64,000 nucleotides of DNA from Cliona cf. orientalis. Taxonomy: Eukaryota > Porifera > Demospongiae > Clionaida > Clionaidae. The notes under the pieces are model-generated. The model saw only the letters and a program-made list of their open reading frames with translations, was not told where the DNA came from and made no database searches. Numbering within the stretch: position 1 is the first letter of the stretch; each line of letters begins with the position of its first letter. The translations under genes were made by a program, and so were the position numbers. Of this stretch, positions 1 to 12,900 are shown one piece after another. The stretch spans positions 7,562,006 through 7,626,005 of the forward strand of contig OZ005693.1 in the NCBI GenBank assembly GCA_963930775.1, written 5' to 3'.

Positions 1-3000
1 TAGTAGCGACTGATGGGACAGTAGTTACTGATGTGACAGTGGAGACTGGTGGGACTGTAGTTGACAGTAGCGACTGATGGGACTGTAGTTACTGATGTGA
101 CAATAGCGACTGATGGGACTGTAGTTGCTGATGTGACAGTGGAGACTGGTGGGACTGTAGTTGACAGTAGTGACTATTGAGACTGTAGTTACTGATGTGA
201 CAATAGCGACTGATGGGACTGTAGTTACTAATGTGACAGTAGTAACCAATGGGACTGTAGTTACTGATGTGACAGTGGAGACTGGTGGGACTGTAGTTGA
301 CTGTAGTGACTATTGAGACTGTAGCTACTGATGTGACAATAGCGACTGATGGGACTGTAGTTACTGATGTGACAGTAGTGACCAATGGGACTGTAGTTAT
401 TGATGTGACAGTGGAGACTGGTGGGACTGTAGTTGACAGTAGTGACTGATGAGACTGTAGTTACGGATATGACAATAGCGACTGATTGGACTGTAGTTAC
501 TGATGTGACAGTAGTGACCAATGGGACTGAAGTTACTGATGTGACAGTGGAGACTGGTGGGATTGTAGTTGACAGTAGCGACTGATGGGACTGTAGTTAC
601 TGATGTGACAATAGCGACTGATGGGACTGTAGTTACTGATGTGACAGTAGTGACCAATGGGACTGTAGTTACTGATGTGACAGTGGAGACTGGTGGGACT
701 GTAGTTGACAGTAGCGACTGATGAGACTGTAGTTACTGATGTGAAAATAGCGACTGATGGGACTGTAGTTACTGATGTGACAGTAGTGCATGACCAATGG
801 GACTGTAGTTACTGATGTGACAGTGGAGACATGGTGGGACTGTAGTTGACAGTAGCGACTGATGGGACTGTAGTTACTAATGTGACAGTAGTGACCAATG
901 GGACTGTAGTTACTGATGTGACAGTGGAGACTGGTGGGACTGTAGTTGACAGTAGTGACTATTGAGACTGTAGTTACTGATGGAGACTGGTGGGACTATA
1001 GTTGACAGTAGTGACTATTGAGACTGTAGTTACTGATGTGACAATAGCGACTGATCGGACTTTAGTTACTAATGTGATAGTAGTGACCAATGGGACTGAA
1101 GTTACTGATGTGACAGTGGAGACTGGTGGGATTGTAGTTGACATTAGCGACTGATGGGACTGTAGTTACTGATGTGACAATAGCGACTGATGGGACTGTA
1201 GTTACTGATGTGACAATAGCGACTGATGGGACTGTAGTTACTGATGTGACAGTAGTGACCAATGGGACTGTAGTTACTGATGTGACAGTGGAGACTGGTG
1301 GGATTGTAGTTGACAGTAGCGACTGATGGGACTGTAGTTACTGATGTGACAATAGCGACTGATGGGACTGTAGTTACTGATGTGACAGTAGTGACCAATG
1401 GGACTGTAGTTACTGATGTGACAGTGGAGACTGGTGGGACTGTAGTTGACAGTAGCGACTGATGAGACTGTAGTTACTGATGTGACAATAGCGACTGATG
1501 GGACTGTAGTTACTGATGTGACAGTAGTGACCAATGGGACTGTAGTTACTGATGTGACAGTGGAGACTGGTGGGACTGTAGTTGACAGTAGCGACTGATG
1601 AGACTGTAGTTACTGATGTGAAAATAGCGACTGATGGGACTGTAGTTACTGATGTGACAGTAGTGACCAATGGGACTGTAGTTACTGATGTGACAGTGGA
1701 GACATGGTGGGACTGTAGTTGACAGTAGCGACTGATGGGACTGTAGTTACTAATGTGACAGTAGTGACCAATGGGGCTGTAGTTACTGATGTGACAGTGG
1801 AGACTGGTGGGACTGTAGTTGACAGTAGTGACTATTGAGACTGTAGTTACTGATGTGACAATAGCGACTGATCGGACTTTAGTTACTAATGTGACAGTAG
1901 TGACCAATGGGACTGTAGTTACTGATGTGACAGTGGAGACTGGTGGGACTGTAGTTGATAGTAGTGACTATTGAGACTGTAGTTACTGATATGACAATAG
2001 CGACTGATCGGACTGTAGTTACTGATGTGACAATAGTGACCAATGGGACTGTAGTTACTGATGTGACAGTGGAGACTGGTGAGACTGTAGTTGACAGTAG
2101 CGACTGATGGGACTGTAGTTACTAATGTGACAGTAGTGACCAATGGGACTGTAGTTACGGATGTGACAGTGGAGACTGGTGGGACTATAGTTGACAGTAG
2201 TGACTATTGAGACTGTAGTTACTGATGTGACAATAGCGACTGATCGGACTTTAGTTACTAATGTGATAGTAGTGACCAATGGGACTGAAGTTACTGATGT
2301 GACAGTGGAGACTGGTGGGATTGTAGTTGACATTAGTGACTGATGGGACTGTAGTTACTGATGTGACAATAGCGACTGATGGGACTGTAGTTACTGATGT
2401 GACAATAGCGACTGATGGGACTGTAGTTACTGATGTGACAGTAGTGACCAATGGGACTGTAGTTACTGATGTGACAGTGGAGACTGGTGGGATTGTAGTT
2501 GACAGTAGCGACTGATGGGACTGTAGTTACTGATCCATGATGTGACAATAGCGACTGATGGGACTGTAGTTACTAATGTGACAGTAGTGACCAATGGGAC
2601 TGAAGTTACTGATGTGACAGTGGAGACTGGTGGGATTGTAGTTGACAGTAACGACTGATGGGACTGTAGTTACTGATGTGACAATAGCGACTGATGGGAC
2701 TGTAGTTACTGATGTGACAGTAGTGACCAATGGGACTGAAGTTACTGATGTGACAGTGGAGACTGGTGGGACTGTAATTGACAGTAGCGACTGATGGGAC
2801 TGTAGTTACTGATGTGACAATAGCGACTGATGGGACTGTAGTTACTGATGTGACAGTAGTGACCAATGGGACTGTAGTTACTGATGTGACAGTGGAGACT
2901 GGTGGGACTGTAGTTGACAGTAGCGACTGATGGGACTGTAGTTACTGATGTGACAATAGCGACTGATGGGACTGTAGTTACTGATGTGACAGTAGTGACC

Positions 3001-3108
3001 AATGGGACTGTAGTTACTGATGTGACAGTGGAGACTGGTGGGACTGTAGTTGACAGTAGTGACTATTGAGACTGTAGTTACTGATTGGACTGTAGTTCTT
3101 GATGTAAC
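1..3108. repeat. Minisatellite array, 36-bp units in a 136-bp higher-order repeat
   Basis: The whole stretch is built from variants of a 36-bp unit (core gtagttactgatgtgacaat followed by agcgactgatgggact). Three full units that differ at fixed positions (…agcgactgatgg…, …agtgaccaatgg…, …ggagactggtgg…) are followed by a 28-bp unit lacking 8 bases, giving 3 x 36 + 28 = 136 bp. Many adjacent blocks repeat at exactly 136 bp. A larger block near 990-1340 recurs near 2175-2530 (offset about 1,189 bp). The unit does not keep frame (136 is not a multiple of 3), so the many 60-165 codon ORFs in it are spurious. The array runs off the left edge of the window. Confidence 0.95.
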
Positions 3109-4107
3109 ATAATTGCAATAATCATATAACATGTGTAGTAGAAGATGAGTATTACAATATTGTAATTATTATAAGAAAAATGTAATGATATTCATTAATT
3201 GTGACTCTTACATGAAATATTAGCCTTTTTGTGGTTTTGTATAATCATGACTGGAACCCAGATTAATTAAGGGCACCACTGCACCAACTAATGGATGATT
3301 TAATCACTTGATACCGAGCTAGTTTGGCAGATAATTACATAAACATGGGCTATTGGGGGCTTGTCCAATGTCCTTGTGGAAACATTAGCGCCATTATGGC
3401 ATTGGGGGGGGGGGGGGGGGGGGGGGGGGCTTACTTCAGACACTTCACAACTGCATTGTCAGCAGATTTTGTTGTGAATATATATTCTTGTGGTTGAGCA
3501 GCTCAATACTCACACACACTTTTCTTCAAAAATCTTTCAGTGTTAAAACTTTAATCTTGCCTGAAATGCTGTGATGTTAAGAGTAGGGAGGGGGGGAGGT
3601 AAAAATTTAATGACATAATGATGTTAATTGTCAACAAGGACTTTGGACAAACCGTGCTTAGAGTCAGACGCCATCAGCTGGATGACAATAATGATAGTTA
3701 CTTGCTGGCATTGAAACATTTTGCCGTGCTCCTTCAGCATTAATTTGGTGTTGCCAGCCCTCACCTAGTAGCTACCTCACATACTGTGGAGGCATTAACT
3801 CTTGTGGGTAAAAACTTTTTTGACTGCCTAGTCAACTACGATAATAATAAGAATTAGCACCCCACAAAAATTATCAGCCATACAGTATCTTACAATCGAT
3901 CATCCGTTCTTGGACATGCATACATAAACCCTCATGCTTAGAGGCAAAAATAGTCTGCCATAATCTGCTTAAATTTGCTAAGTGGGTGTTACTGGGGTCC
4001 ATGGTAGATCTACCACTGTATGACAATATCTTATGTGCATGCTGTACTCTTGAGGTATTTATGTGTGCACAGGAATGGAGTGTGCCCACTTTTTAATTTG
4101 AAACAGC
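3109..4107. other. Non-coding spacer or last intron of the kinase gene
   Basis: No convincing exon is seen on either strand. It holds a 26-base G run at 3404-3429 and a fragment near 3856-3900 that resembles one end of the CCGTATAG-type element family found at 16139 and 31735 (caccccacaaaaatt, acagtat). Because the kinase gene immediately upstream still lacks the end of its C-lobe, this stretch and the minisatellite may be its last intron. That is inference. Confidence 0.4.
3404..3429. repeat. 26-base poly-G run
   Basis: An uninterrupted run of 26 G follows gcatt and ends at C. It could form a G-quadruplex, and its length is likely to be unreliable in any assembly. Confidence 0.95.
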
Positions 4108-4111
4108 TTAC

Positions 4112-6934
4112 ATTTCATCATTACAAGCATTGTTCATAGGCTTCTGAAGGCGATATCCACTGGCAAGCTGTTGGGGAATATTGGCAGGAGAAATTCCTGG
4201 ATAAGGTGTCTTTCCTCCAGTGAACACCTCCCAGCATGTTACTCCATAAGCCCACTGCAAAAATATACACACACACAAAATAAGTGTATACCAATAACAA
4301 TTAATATAAAACCACTATCACAGATGCCAACCATCCCGAAAATTTGCTACAATTTAGTGTCCCAGGTAAGCACCCATGGCCACTCACACATAACTTGCAA
4401 TTTCGGCACATATGGGCACTTACCTGGGATATAAATTGCATATGCATGTATAGGAACTGGTACATTGAAATGCGGTACATGGACACTTACCACATCTGAT
4501 TTTTGAGAGAAAACACAATCCTCCAAACTCTCTGGAGCCAGCCACCTGATAGGAAATTTGATGCCTGTAAGTTTGTCTTGACGAAAGTATTCCTTTGACC
4601 CAATACTTTCAGAGAGGCCAAAATCAGCAACTTTAATGACAAAATTCATATCAATCCTGTATTTATTTTGATCTTGTGAATGTTTCAAAATTATTAAATT
4701 TTAGTAATTGACTCACATGCAGTTTCTTGCAGCCAGATCTCTATGTACAACCTTCATGACTGTGAGGTATTCCATTCCCTTAGCTATCTGTAAGCACATG
4801 TCCATTAATTGCTTCTCAACATGTTTTACCTGCATTATTTGGAATTTGGCAGGACAAACTATCATAATACGTTATAAAGTGTTTGATTTTGCATGCCGGC
4901 GGGAGGTCGTTCAAATTCAAACTGGTTGACAGTGCTAACTAGAGGTCTGTAGAGATCATATACCCCACGCTCTCTGTAGCCACTGCAGCATACCTTGTAT
5001 TGTAACACTCTACTGCAGAGCTGTTGTATGACTTAATGACCCTTTCCAATACAGAGCTTGAGCATGTGCAGTCGCATCAGCACATGCCAATAGAGTGGGT
5101 GTGATCAATAAATCACAGGCATGCTAAACAGAAAATGCACGATTTGTAGCGCTAGTAAGCCGTTCTGAGCAATTCAAAGCGTGTACAAACCAGTTTTTCA
5201 CCAATATCTACCGATTGGTTATGCTTACAGCATGCACACTGTCAGATACCTAGAATGTGAGATCTGGCGATTTTCGTGCCAACAATATCAGATGACAGAC
5301 GGATAAATCGATTACTGCGGGGAAAAAATCCTTACATTCAAAGTTGTGGTCATTGAGACCTGTGCAGTACTATCATAGTAGCATTGAATCTAAAATCTGA
5401 AAATTTTTAAGGAATCTGTTTGCCTCACTTAATTGACAATAGTTATTTGTTAAGGATAAGGCCATACAATAATAATATTATTATTAATGGTGGACATGGC
5501 ATAACCACCCGAATATCTAACTAAAGCTTACTATGGGAGTGCAATTAGTGACCATACACCAGAATAGTGTCACATACCTCTTCATCATCCTTATCTCCTT
5601 CAGTGATTATCAGCGAGTCTCTCTTCTTATGTAGATACATTAGAAGGCTACCATTAGCCATAAAAGGCATAATGATGTATGGAGCAGGCCCTCCATCTAG
5701 ACAAACTCCTTTTAGAGGCAAAACATTGGGATGATCAAACTTATACATCTTGGAGCACTCCTTCATTAGCTCCCTCACAGTTGATTTATCATAGAATCCT
5801 AGCAATATTTAGCATAATAGAATCTGATACCTAGTAATAGACTGTATATGTAAATTATGGGGTATTGATGAGTTACTGTAACGTATAATTACGTTTTATT
5901 AATTCATTGCCTCTCTAGAGGCTTTTTGACAGTAAAGGAATGATTCTACAGCCTGTTCATCATCATATTATTATAGCACATGGCCACTTCTCATTTTTTT
6001 CTCAGGCATAAATTATTCATTATCTAATTATCCATTAACTTTGAGAACTGGCTAGGGGAGCAAATTAATACAACTAGTCATAAAGCCTAGCAGTTCTTTC
6101 ACCTATGGGTGACATTTGGCCTATAAGAGAAAGTATCCAGGCAAACACTGACTGCTGTGTAAACTACATTGCTTTCTCTGGTGAGGTAGAGCCACTTCTG
6201 AATCAAGGCCCATGAGGCTATAGCCACATGCTAATAATATTATGTGCCCAACTTCCCTTTACTGATCACACTACTGGTCATCTCCTGGGTGGAAAGGATC
6301 GCGTCCACGCGCGAATATCCTGCCAATAATACATTGTTATAATATTATTATGGTTATCGCTCTCGAGTTACCGTGCAAAACTGTACGGTAATGCCCCAAA
6401 CTGTTTATTTCAGCTTCGATCAAAATAATGATCATGGAGTTGCTTCAACTCTGCACTCATTCAAACCTTTGGCTCCAAGGCTGCAATGTCCTACATGTAG
6501 ATCAAGATCTGCTACAAACATAGATTCATGTACAACTGCTGAAACCTCTAAATAACGCTCAATACTGCACCATGATCATGAGTCTGCATGGTCGTTTTCA
6601 CCCAGGCTGAGCTAAACGAGGCCTAGACATGCAAAGTATAATAAGCACATACCTTTAAGAGTTTTTATGGCCACAATATCAGTTACTACTGGTCCTGGAT
6701 GTTTGAGAATGTGACCTTTGTATACAATGCCAAATTCACCTATTATGGCACAATCATAGAATATTGTTATTATCACTGCGACAGTCAAAGTATGAAGACT
6801 ATATAGCTACATACTCATGTTACCAACCATACCTTGTCCGATGGTTTCTACCAGTTTAATACTTGAAGAATGAAGAATTAGACTTGGAGGTAGATTTAGT
6901 TTATATGAAGTTTGAACAGTGAATGTTTGATTAG
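4112..6934 (-). CDS. Tyrosine kinase domain (seven exons; C-lobe end not found)
   Basis: Exons 6934-6833, 6739-6653, 5798-5578, 4829-4717, 4656-4491 and 4254-4112 join in frame; 7069-7004 precedes them. All catalytic marks are present: glycine loop [12 protein letters not shown] across a splice, VAIK lysine in DIVAIKTLK, an alpha-C glutamate in [21 protein letters not shown] catalytic loop, VADFGLSE, a [11 protein letters not shown] activation segment of tyrosine-kinase type and the SDVWAYGV helix. HRDLAARN is the receptor tyrosine kinase form. After DE(M) at 4112 either a gtaagc donor or an in-frame TAA (4108-4110) follows. The expected CW…RP C-lobe segment is not seen downstream in the window. 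Confidence 0.9.
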
Positions 6935-9900
6935 CTGTAAAAATTAATGATGAGATTACCATCAAAATTAATGTACTATAATCTTCCTTTGTCAATAACT
7001 TACATTCTCCATGTTGATCCTCCAAACTTAATCCTTGAATGCCACTATTATGCACATAATTCGAAAGTACTAATATACAACTTATACCACTTGTACTTAC
7101 TGGTTATCTTTTGCTGTTGTGTCGTAAGAGCTACGCCTGGTATAACAACGGCGTAGGCATATCATGGTAACTGCTATAACTATGGCAGTTAGTAGCACAA
7201 ATGATACAGCACCCAATGTGCTATAGATGATAGTTGCTGACACTGTGTAGTAGTAATGTTATGATTAATAATTTTATGAATTTACAGTAGTCAAAACACC
7301 TACCCTGACAGTTATTAGTTCCGTCTCCATCATATCCTGTTCTGCACTGACAGGAAAGTATTCCACTAGAAGTATTTGTACACTCAGCAAAACGATGACA
7401 GGGTGGATCACACTCTCTACTATCTAGATAATAATTTTGTTGGTCGATGATGAAGAATTATGCTCTTAACATACTGCATGCTTATGCTAATAGTTAGCGC
7501 AAGAAAATTCTTGTTTTATATAATTATTATACACGTGTGCAATCTTTACCAGAAAATCATATGAAAGTATAACTGTAAATAAATTTATTTTTGCTTGGTC
7601 GATGATGAAGAATTATGCTCTTAACATACTGCATGCTTATGCTAATAGTTAGCGCAAGAAAATTCTTGTTTTATATAATTATTATACACGTATGCAATCT
7701 TTACCAGAAAATCGTATGAAAGTATAACTGTAAATAAATTTATTTTTGCTTGTGTTTAATTAGAATAAACAAGGTAGATACAGCTACAATGTTGAAGGGC
7801 TGAGAGCCATAGTGGGCTAACCCACAAATGTTGAATTAGCCCCCCAAATCTTGAAAATATGTTTAAAATGTGTTTCATGAGCTACAGAAAATTCACATTA
7901 AATTTTCTGAAAATTTTAGTAACTTGGTAGAGTACAATGTATGGTTTTTAGTCCATTTTTGGGCTTTTTAGACAATTCCCCACATTTAATTTGGGGTTAG
8001 CCCACTATGGTTCTCGGCCCTTCAATTTATATAATAATTACCTCTACATGTGCCATTGGGAACACTCTCAACATAACCTGGTATGCAGTCACAACGGTAA
8101 GAACCATTTGTGTTACGACACTCTCTGTTGTCAGTAATAGGGCAGATTGTGTCAGCATCATCACATTCATCAATGTCTATATATGTATACAATCATAATA
8201 ATATTATTATGTAAACATGGTGCATGTAGCTAGCTACATATATATACCTATGCACTGACGATTGTTTGAGCTCAAGATATATCCATCTTCACAGTCACAC
8301 TCATAAGAACCAATGAAATTTCGGCACATTTGAGAGCACTGATGGATTTCAAAATCATCACATTCGTTTAAATCTGTGAAAAACGGCTATAATTATAATA
8401 CTTATGACATAAAACGTACACATAGCCTAACGATATTATACTAAATTGCATAATAATTGGTACATCTCATTCAACATTAACTATTGCACCTACTGATCTT
8501 ATTTGTAGTGTATACATTGCATGTGACAACCTTTGGAGAAAGCTTTAGCAAAGGTTATCACATGTAACATTATACGGGCATAACATGTGAGTAAAACTAA
8601 TTATAGTGGAAATTCTTGAACATAATAATACCGTATTTCCTCGTTATTAGGCGAATTTCGCTTATAAACACATATTCGTTATTAAGCGCATGCTATTTTG
8701 TTGGCCTAAGCACTCACTATTAGGCACATTTTGCGTATAAGTGCATTATGTTACCCTTGATCTCAATATTTGCATGCTTGCTAGCTTGCCAGGGGTTCCA
8801 GCCTTTTCAAGTTAGTTGAAATCACGATGGCTACTGTTGATTCTCAGGTTCTTCCAGCAATGAACGCCATTTTGACCTGGGCGGAATGCAGCAACGTGAA
8901 CGACTGCTCGATTGACCACGCCCCTTAATTTGATACCGCGAACGTGCATGCGTTCTTGATGTAGCTATTTTTTTGTTAGGCGCATCTCGCTATTAGGTGC
9001 ACTTTGCTATTAAGCGTAGGTATTCTTCCTGTGGAGATATCAACGCATGCGCTTAATAGCGAGAAAAAAAAACGGTATTATTATAATTTAAATAGGATTC
9101 AGTTAGACAAAATAACAATATAACTAGGATGTTTTAGTCCTTGAACCTATAGCCTACATCAGCTACAAATGCATGAATGAATTAAAGACTCAAGGAGGAA
9201 GCTTAGGAGCTTAGGGAGCTTAGCTTCCTCCTTGTGTCTGTATTTATTATAACCCTCGCCCGCAAAGCGTAGGCAGAGGGTCGCTGCAATCATTTGGTGA
9301 TTTTTGTCCATCCATCTGTTGCAATCCTCCTCATATTTTATAATAAGTGCATATTTTTTAAGATTTCCTTCCTGTTGTTAAGTATTTTCTTATAAGCGCA
9401 TGCGCCCAATATGCAATAAAGACGACAGTAATGTTCATCATTCGATCAAGAGTTGTCCATGCTCTGCAGGACTAGAAATTGTTCACCAACCTATTTTTGG
9501 ATAGTCAGCTGTACAAGACTGGCCATACTCAACACTATGATGCTCCACTGAGACGGTTCAGACTCTTGACTTCGACTTTGATGCAAGTCTCATCAAAGAA
9601 ATTGGCTATTTTTCCATGGTTTTCTTCCAGTGTTGGCTTCCAATCATATTTTCATGAACTATTACAAAGCTTTTTTCAAAGAATCACTACGTTCATAACT
9701 TGCTAGCTTTATGATTGAGCACTCGAGCGTGCTGGCAGTGGGTGGAGTCAAAACGTTATTCTCTATTAAAAAGGGCACATCGTCTAATAGGCGCATATTT
9801 CCTTACCACCGAGAGTGATAAGTGCATGCACTTATTAACCAGACTTTACGATACTGCCTATAAGAATAATTGATATTCGGAAAATTCGAACCGAAAAAAA

Positions 9901-12900
9901 TTCTGCAAGTCTCAAAAGGGACCTAAATTAGGGTGGCACATAATAATTACTAGAATATTCATAGTTATAGTGTATATGTACAACATACCAGAACATAATC
10001 CACTACTTGCATTTCTGCTATAACCTTGATGGCATGAACAGGTAAAGGCACCAATGGTATTGACACATTCTTCATTTTTGGATACAGAACAAGTGTGAAT
10101 GTTTTCACTACATTCGTCTATATCTGAAAGAGAAAGTACAATTAATTTTAGATGAAGTTTATAAGCACACTTACCAACACATTGTAGAGTTGTGTTGATC
10201 CTATGATATCCATCCATACAATCACACGCAAAACTACCGTTGGTGTTTCGACATTTTTCACTAGCTTCAAAGCAGTTGTTTAGAGTAGCATTCACACATT
10301 CATTAATATCTATTAAATCACATTATTATAATAGTAATAATACTATTAGTAGGTGCATGAACTTAAAAATACCTTCACATCCACCACCACTCTGCATACT
10401 ATAGCCTGCACTACACTGACATATGAAGGAGCCTAAAGTGTTTATACATTCTTGGTTTTCAGCAAGTGAACAGTTATTGGAATTTGGATCAGCACATTCA
10501 TTGAAATCTGTGTAAAAAGACAAGCTTAGATACATTACAGGGAAAGATGATTACACTCCATATACCATCACACATATTTGAATCTGTCTCATTAATAATA
10601 TATCCACTCATACAGCTGCAATTATAAGTCATTGTTTCAATGTCTCTTGAGCACAGCTGTGTGCATTCATTGGTGATACCATCCTGGCATTCATCAATAT
10701 CTGCAAGTACAGTATGTGGTCACATCTGATTCACTGCTATAATATTATGTCATAACCGACAGTATGTGTTAGTTACCACATGGCTCAATCATGGTGGTAG
10801 CATTGTCAGATCCAAAATCATTAGAGACAATGCATGTGACTCTTATGGCTGATGTATCTTGTTTCGAGAGAAAATTTATAGTTGAATTCAAATCATAAAA
10901 TGCCAACTTAGGCATTGATAGCTCTGTTTCTATCCCTGAGTTATTCTTTACAACTTCTGAATCAATAGTCATCATAAAGATGTTTACAACTTCAATAGTC
11001 GTCATAAAGATAGGTGGAGGAGTTGGCTTGTTCGCAAGTTGACACGATACCTTCCAAATCTGGCTCATCATAGTATTCATAGGTGATTGGGTTTCAAGAC
11101 AAAAATTAGTTCCAATAGTATACTTAAGATCACGGTTGGGACGCACTGTATTATAATAGCAAAAACAGAATAAATTACTCATACATTCAATGGTATTGTG
11201 ATTACCTCTAATCTCAGAAGTATTAATAACAGGACCTATACCCGCTGCAAATAGCAACAAGAGCAATAACAAAAGATTAAATCAAACAAATGTATAATAT
11301 GCATGTAATATGCGTATTAATTACCGTCACACATTGTACCATCTCCAAAAAAACCATCTCTGCATTGACAAGTGTGGTTTCCAAATGTATTGCTACAATT
11401 AGCGTTCTTATCACACCGATCACGCCCAATTGCACATTCATCAATATCTGAAACCAACATAATAAAGTAAACTGTTTAGTAACTACTACCATTAAATTCT
11501 ATATAGAATTGAAAGCCTCCACATCGAATGTAAGTCATCACTTCTTGACTGTTTAAGACAATTGATGCTTGTGGACCATTCCGTTGATTTGAAATCACAA
11601 ATTTGATAAACTTGTTATGCTTACAAGTCACTTAGGTGCCTAGATCTCGAGATACGGTGATTTTTGTGCTCACGATAATACAACTGATTACTTTACCTTT
11701 TGATACTAAGCATCTCATCTTATTTACCATTGCATATAGTTCCATCACCCATGAAACCACTCTTGCATTCACACGTGTAACTTCCATCGGTGTTTGTGCA
11801 TTCAGCATTCCCATCACAGATATCAACTTCAAGTTTGCATTCATCTACATCTGGTGCAGAAAATGAAATTATGCACCTAAATATTACAGCCTTAGAAAGG
11901 TGCACTGTGGATCACCAGTATAATATTAACAAATGTAATACAAATGCAGCTCATTTGCTAATAATATATGTTATACATTTATAAACAGAGGAGGGAAAGT
12001 AGCTCGGGTCCCTCAAGGTTGAGGGAACAGTTGCACAGCGGCTGAGTCATAATACTGGAATGGAGCTATTATTTTTTTTCGCAAAACAGAGACAAAGGAT
12101 TGCTCAACTATGAAACTTTAACTTCTTTGTGTACATAATGTATGGAGCCAGCTGATAGGCATACCGACAGCTTATAAGATCCTTCTGAATAGAAGGTGTA
12201 ACAGGTTTTAGTTCAGCAACTTCTCCATGAAATATCAAACTTTTAACATGCCTAGCAGCATCCTAAGGCTCCATACATTAAATTTCTACAATAAAACAGC
12301 CTTCCATCTCGGTTATAGCTCCACTCCAGCATTATGGCTGTACACCCAGTAGGCGGAGCTATTTTCCATAAAACCGAGATAGACGGCCGTTTCTCGCCAA
12401 AGAACCTAGCTGGAGGGGTGAGTTCTATCGCTGAATTTCATTTGCATGTCATTAAAATTCTTACACACTTCAATTGTGAAAAGGTCTATACTGCATGTGA
12501 AAATTTTCGCTGGATAAAAATAATTACTGTAACATTTTCGCCAATGCGATAAAGATTGCCATATAATCTATGCAATCTTTAACACAGGATAAACTAGAGG
12601 TCTTTCAAGCACAAACCCTAGGCACGTTGCATGACATTTAATTTAGCTACATGCTTCAGCACTTCAGTATTACATGCAGAGAAGGGGATAAAGAGCTGGA
12701 GGCAAGTCTACTATAACATTAAGGACTGCACAGCTGTGTTGTTCAATGTACAATGGCTCACAGCAGCAACAACCCTGGTGTGTTATATCAATTTCCATAC
12801 TATGGTGCAGACATCAACTCAACCTCCCTCACACAGTGAGTCACAGCTACCACCAATTCTTCAAAACATCTTAAAGGACTACGATGAAAAGCCTTGGTAC

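Noticed and set aside
25..3132. Many overlapping 60-165 codon ORFs with repeated VTTV / HCHISNYSP text
   Set aside because: They are translations of the 136-bp minisatellite. The unit length is not a multiple of three, and ORFs break at each unit change.
6373..6555. 60-codon plus ORF with three CxxC-like cysteines
   Set aside because: It is isolated, without splice or family support, inside a receptor-kinase intron.
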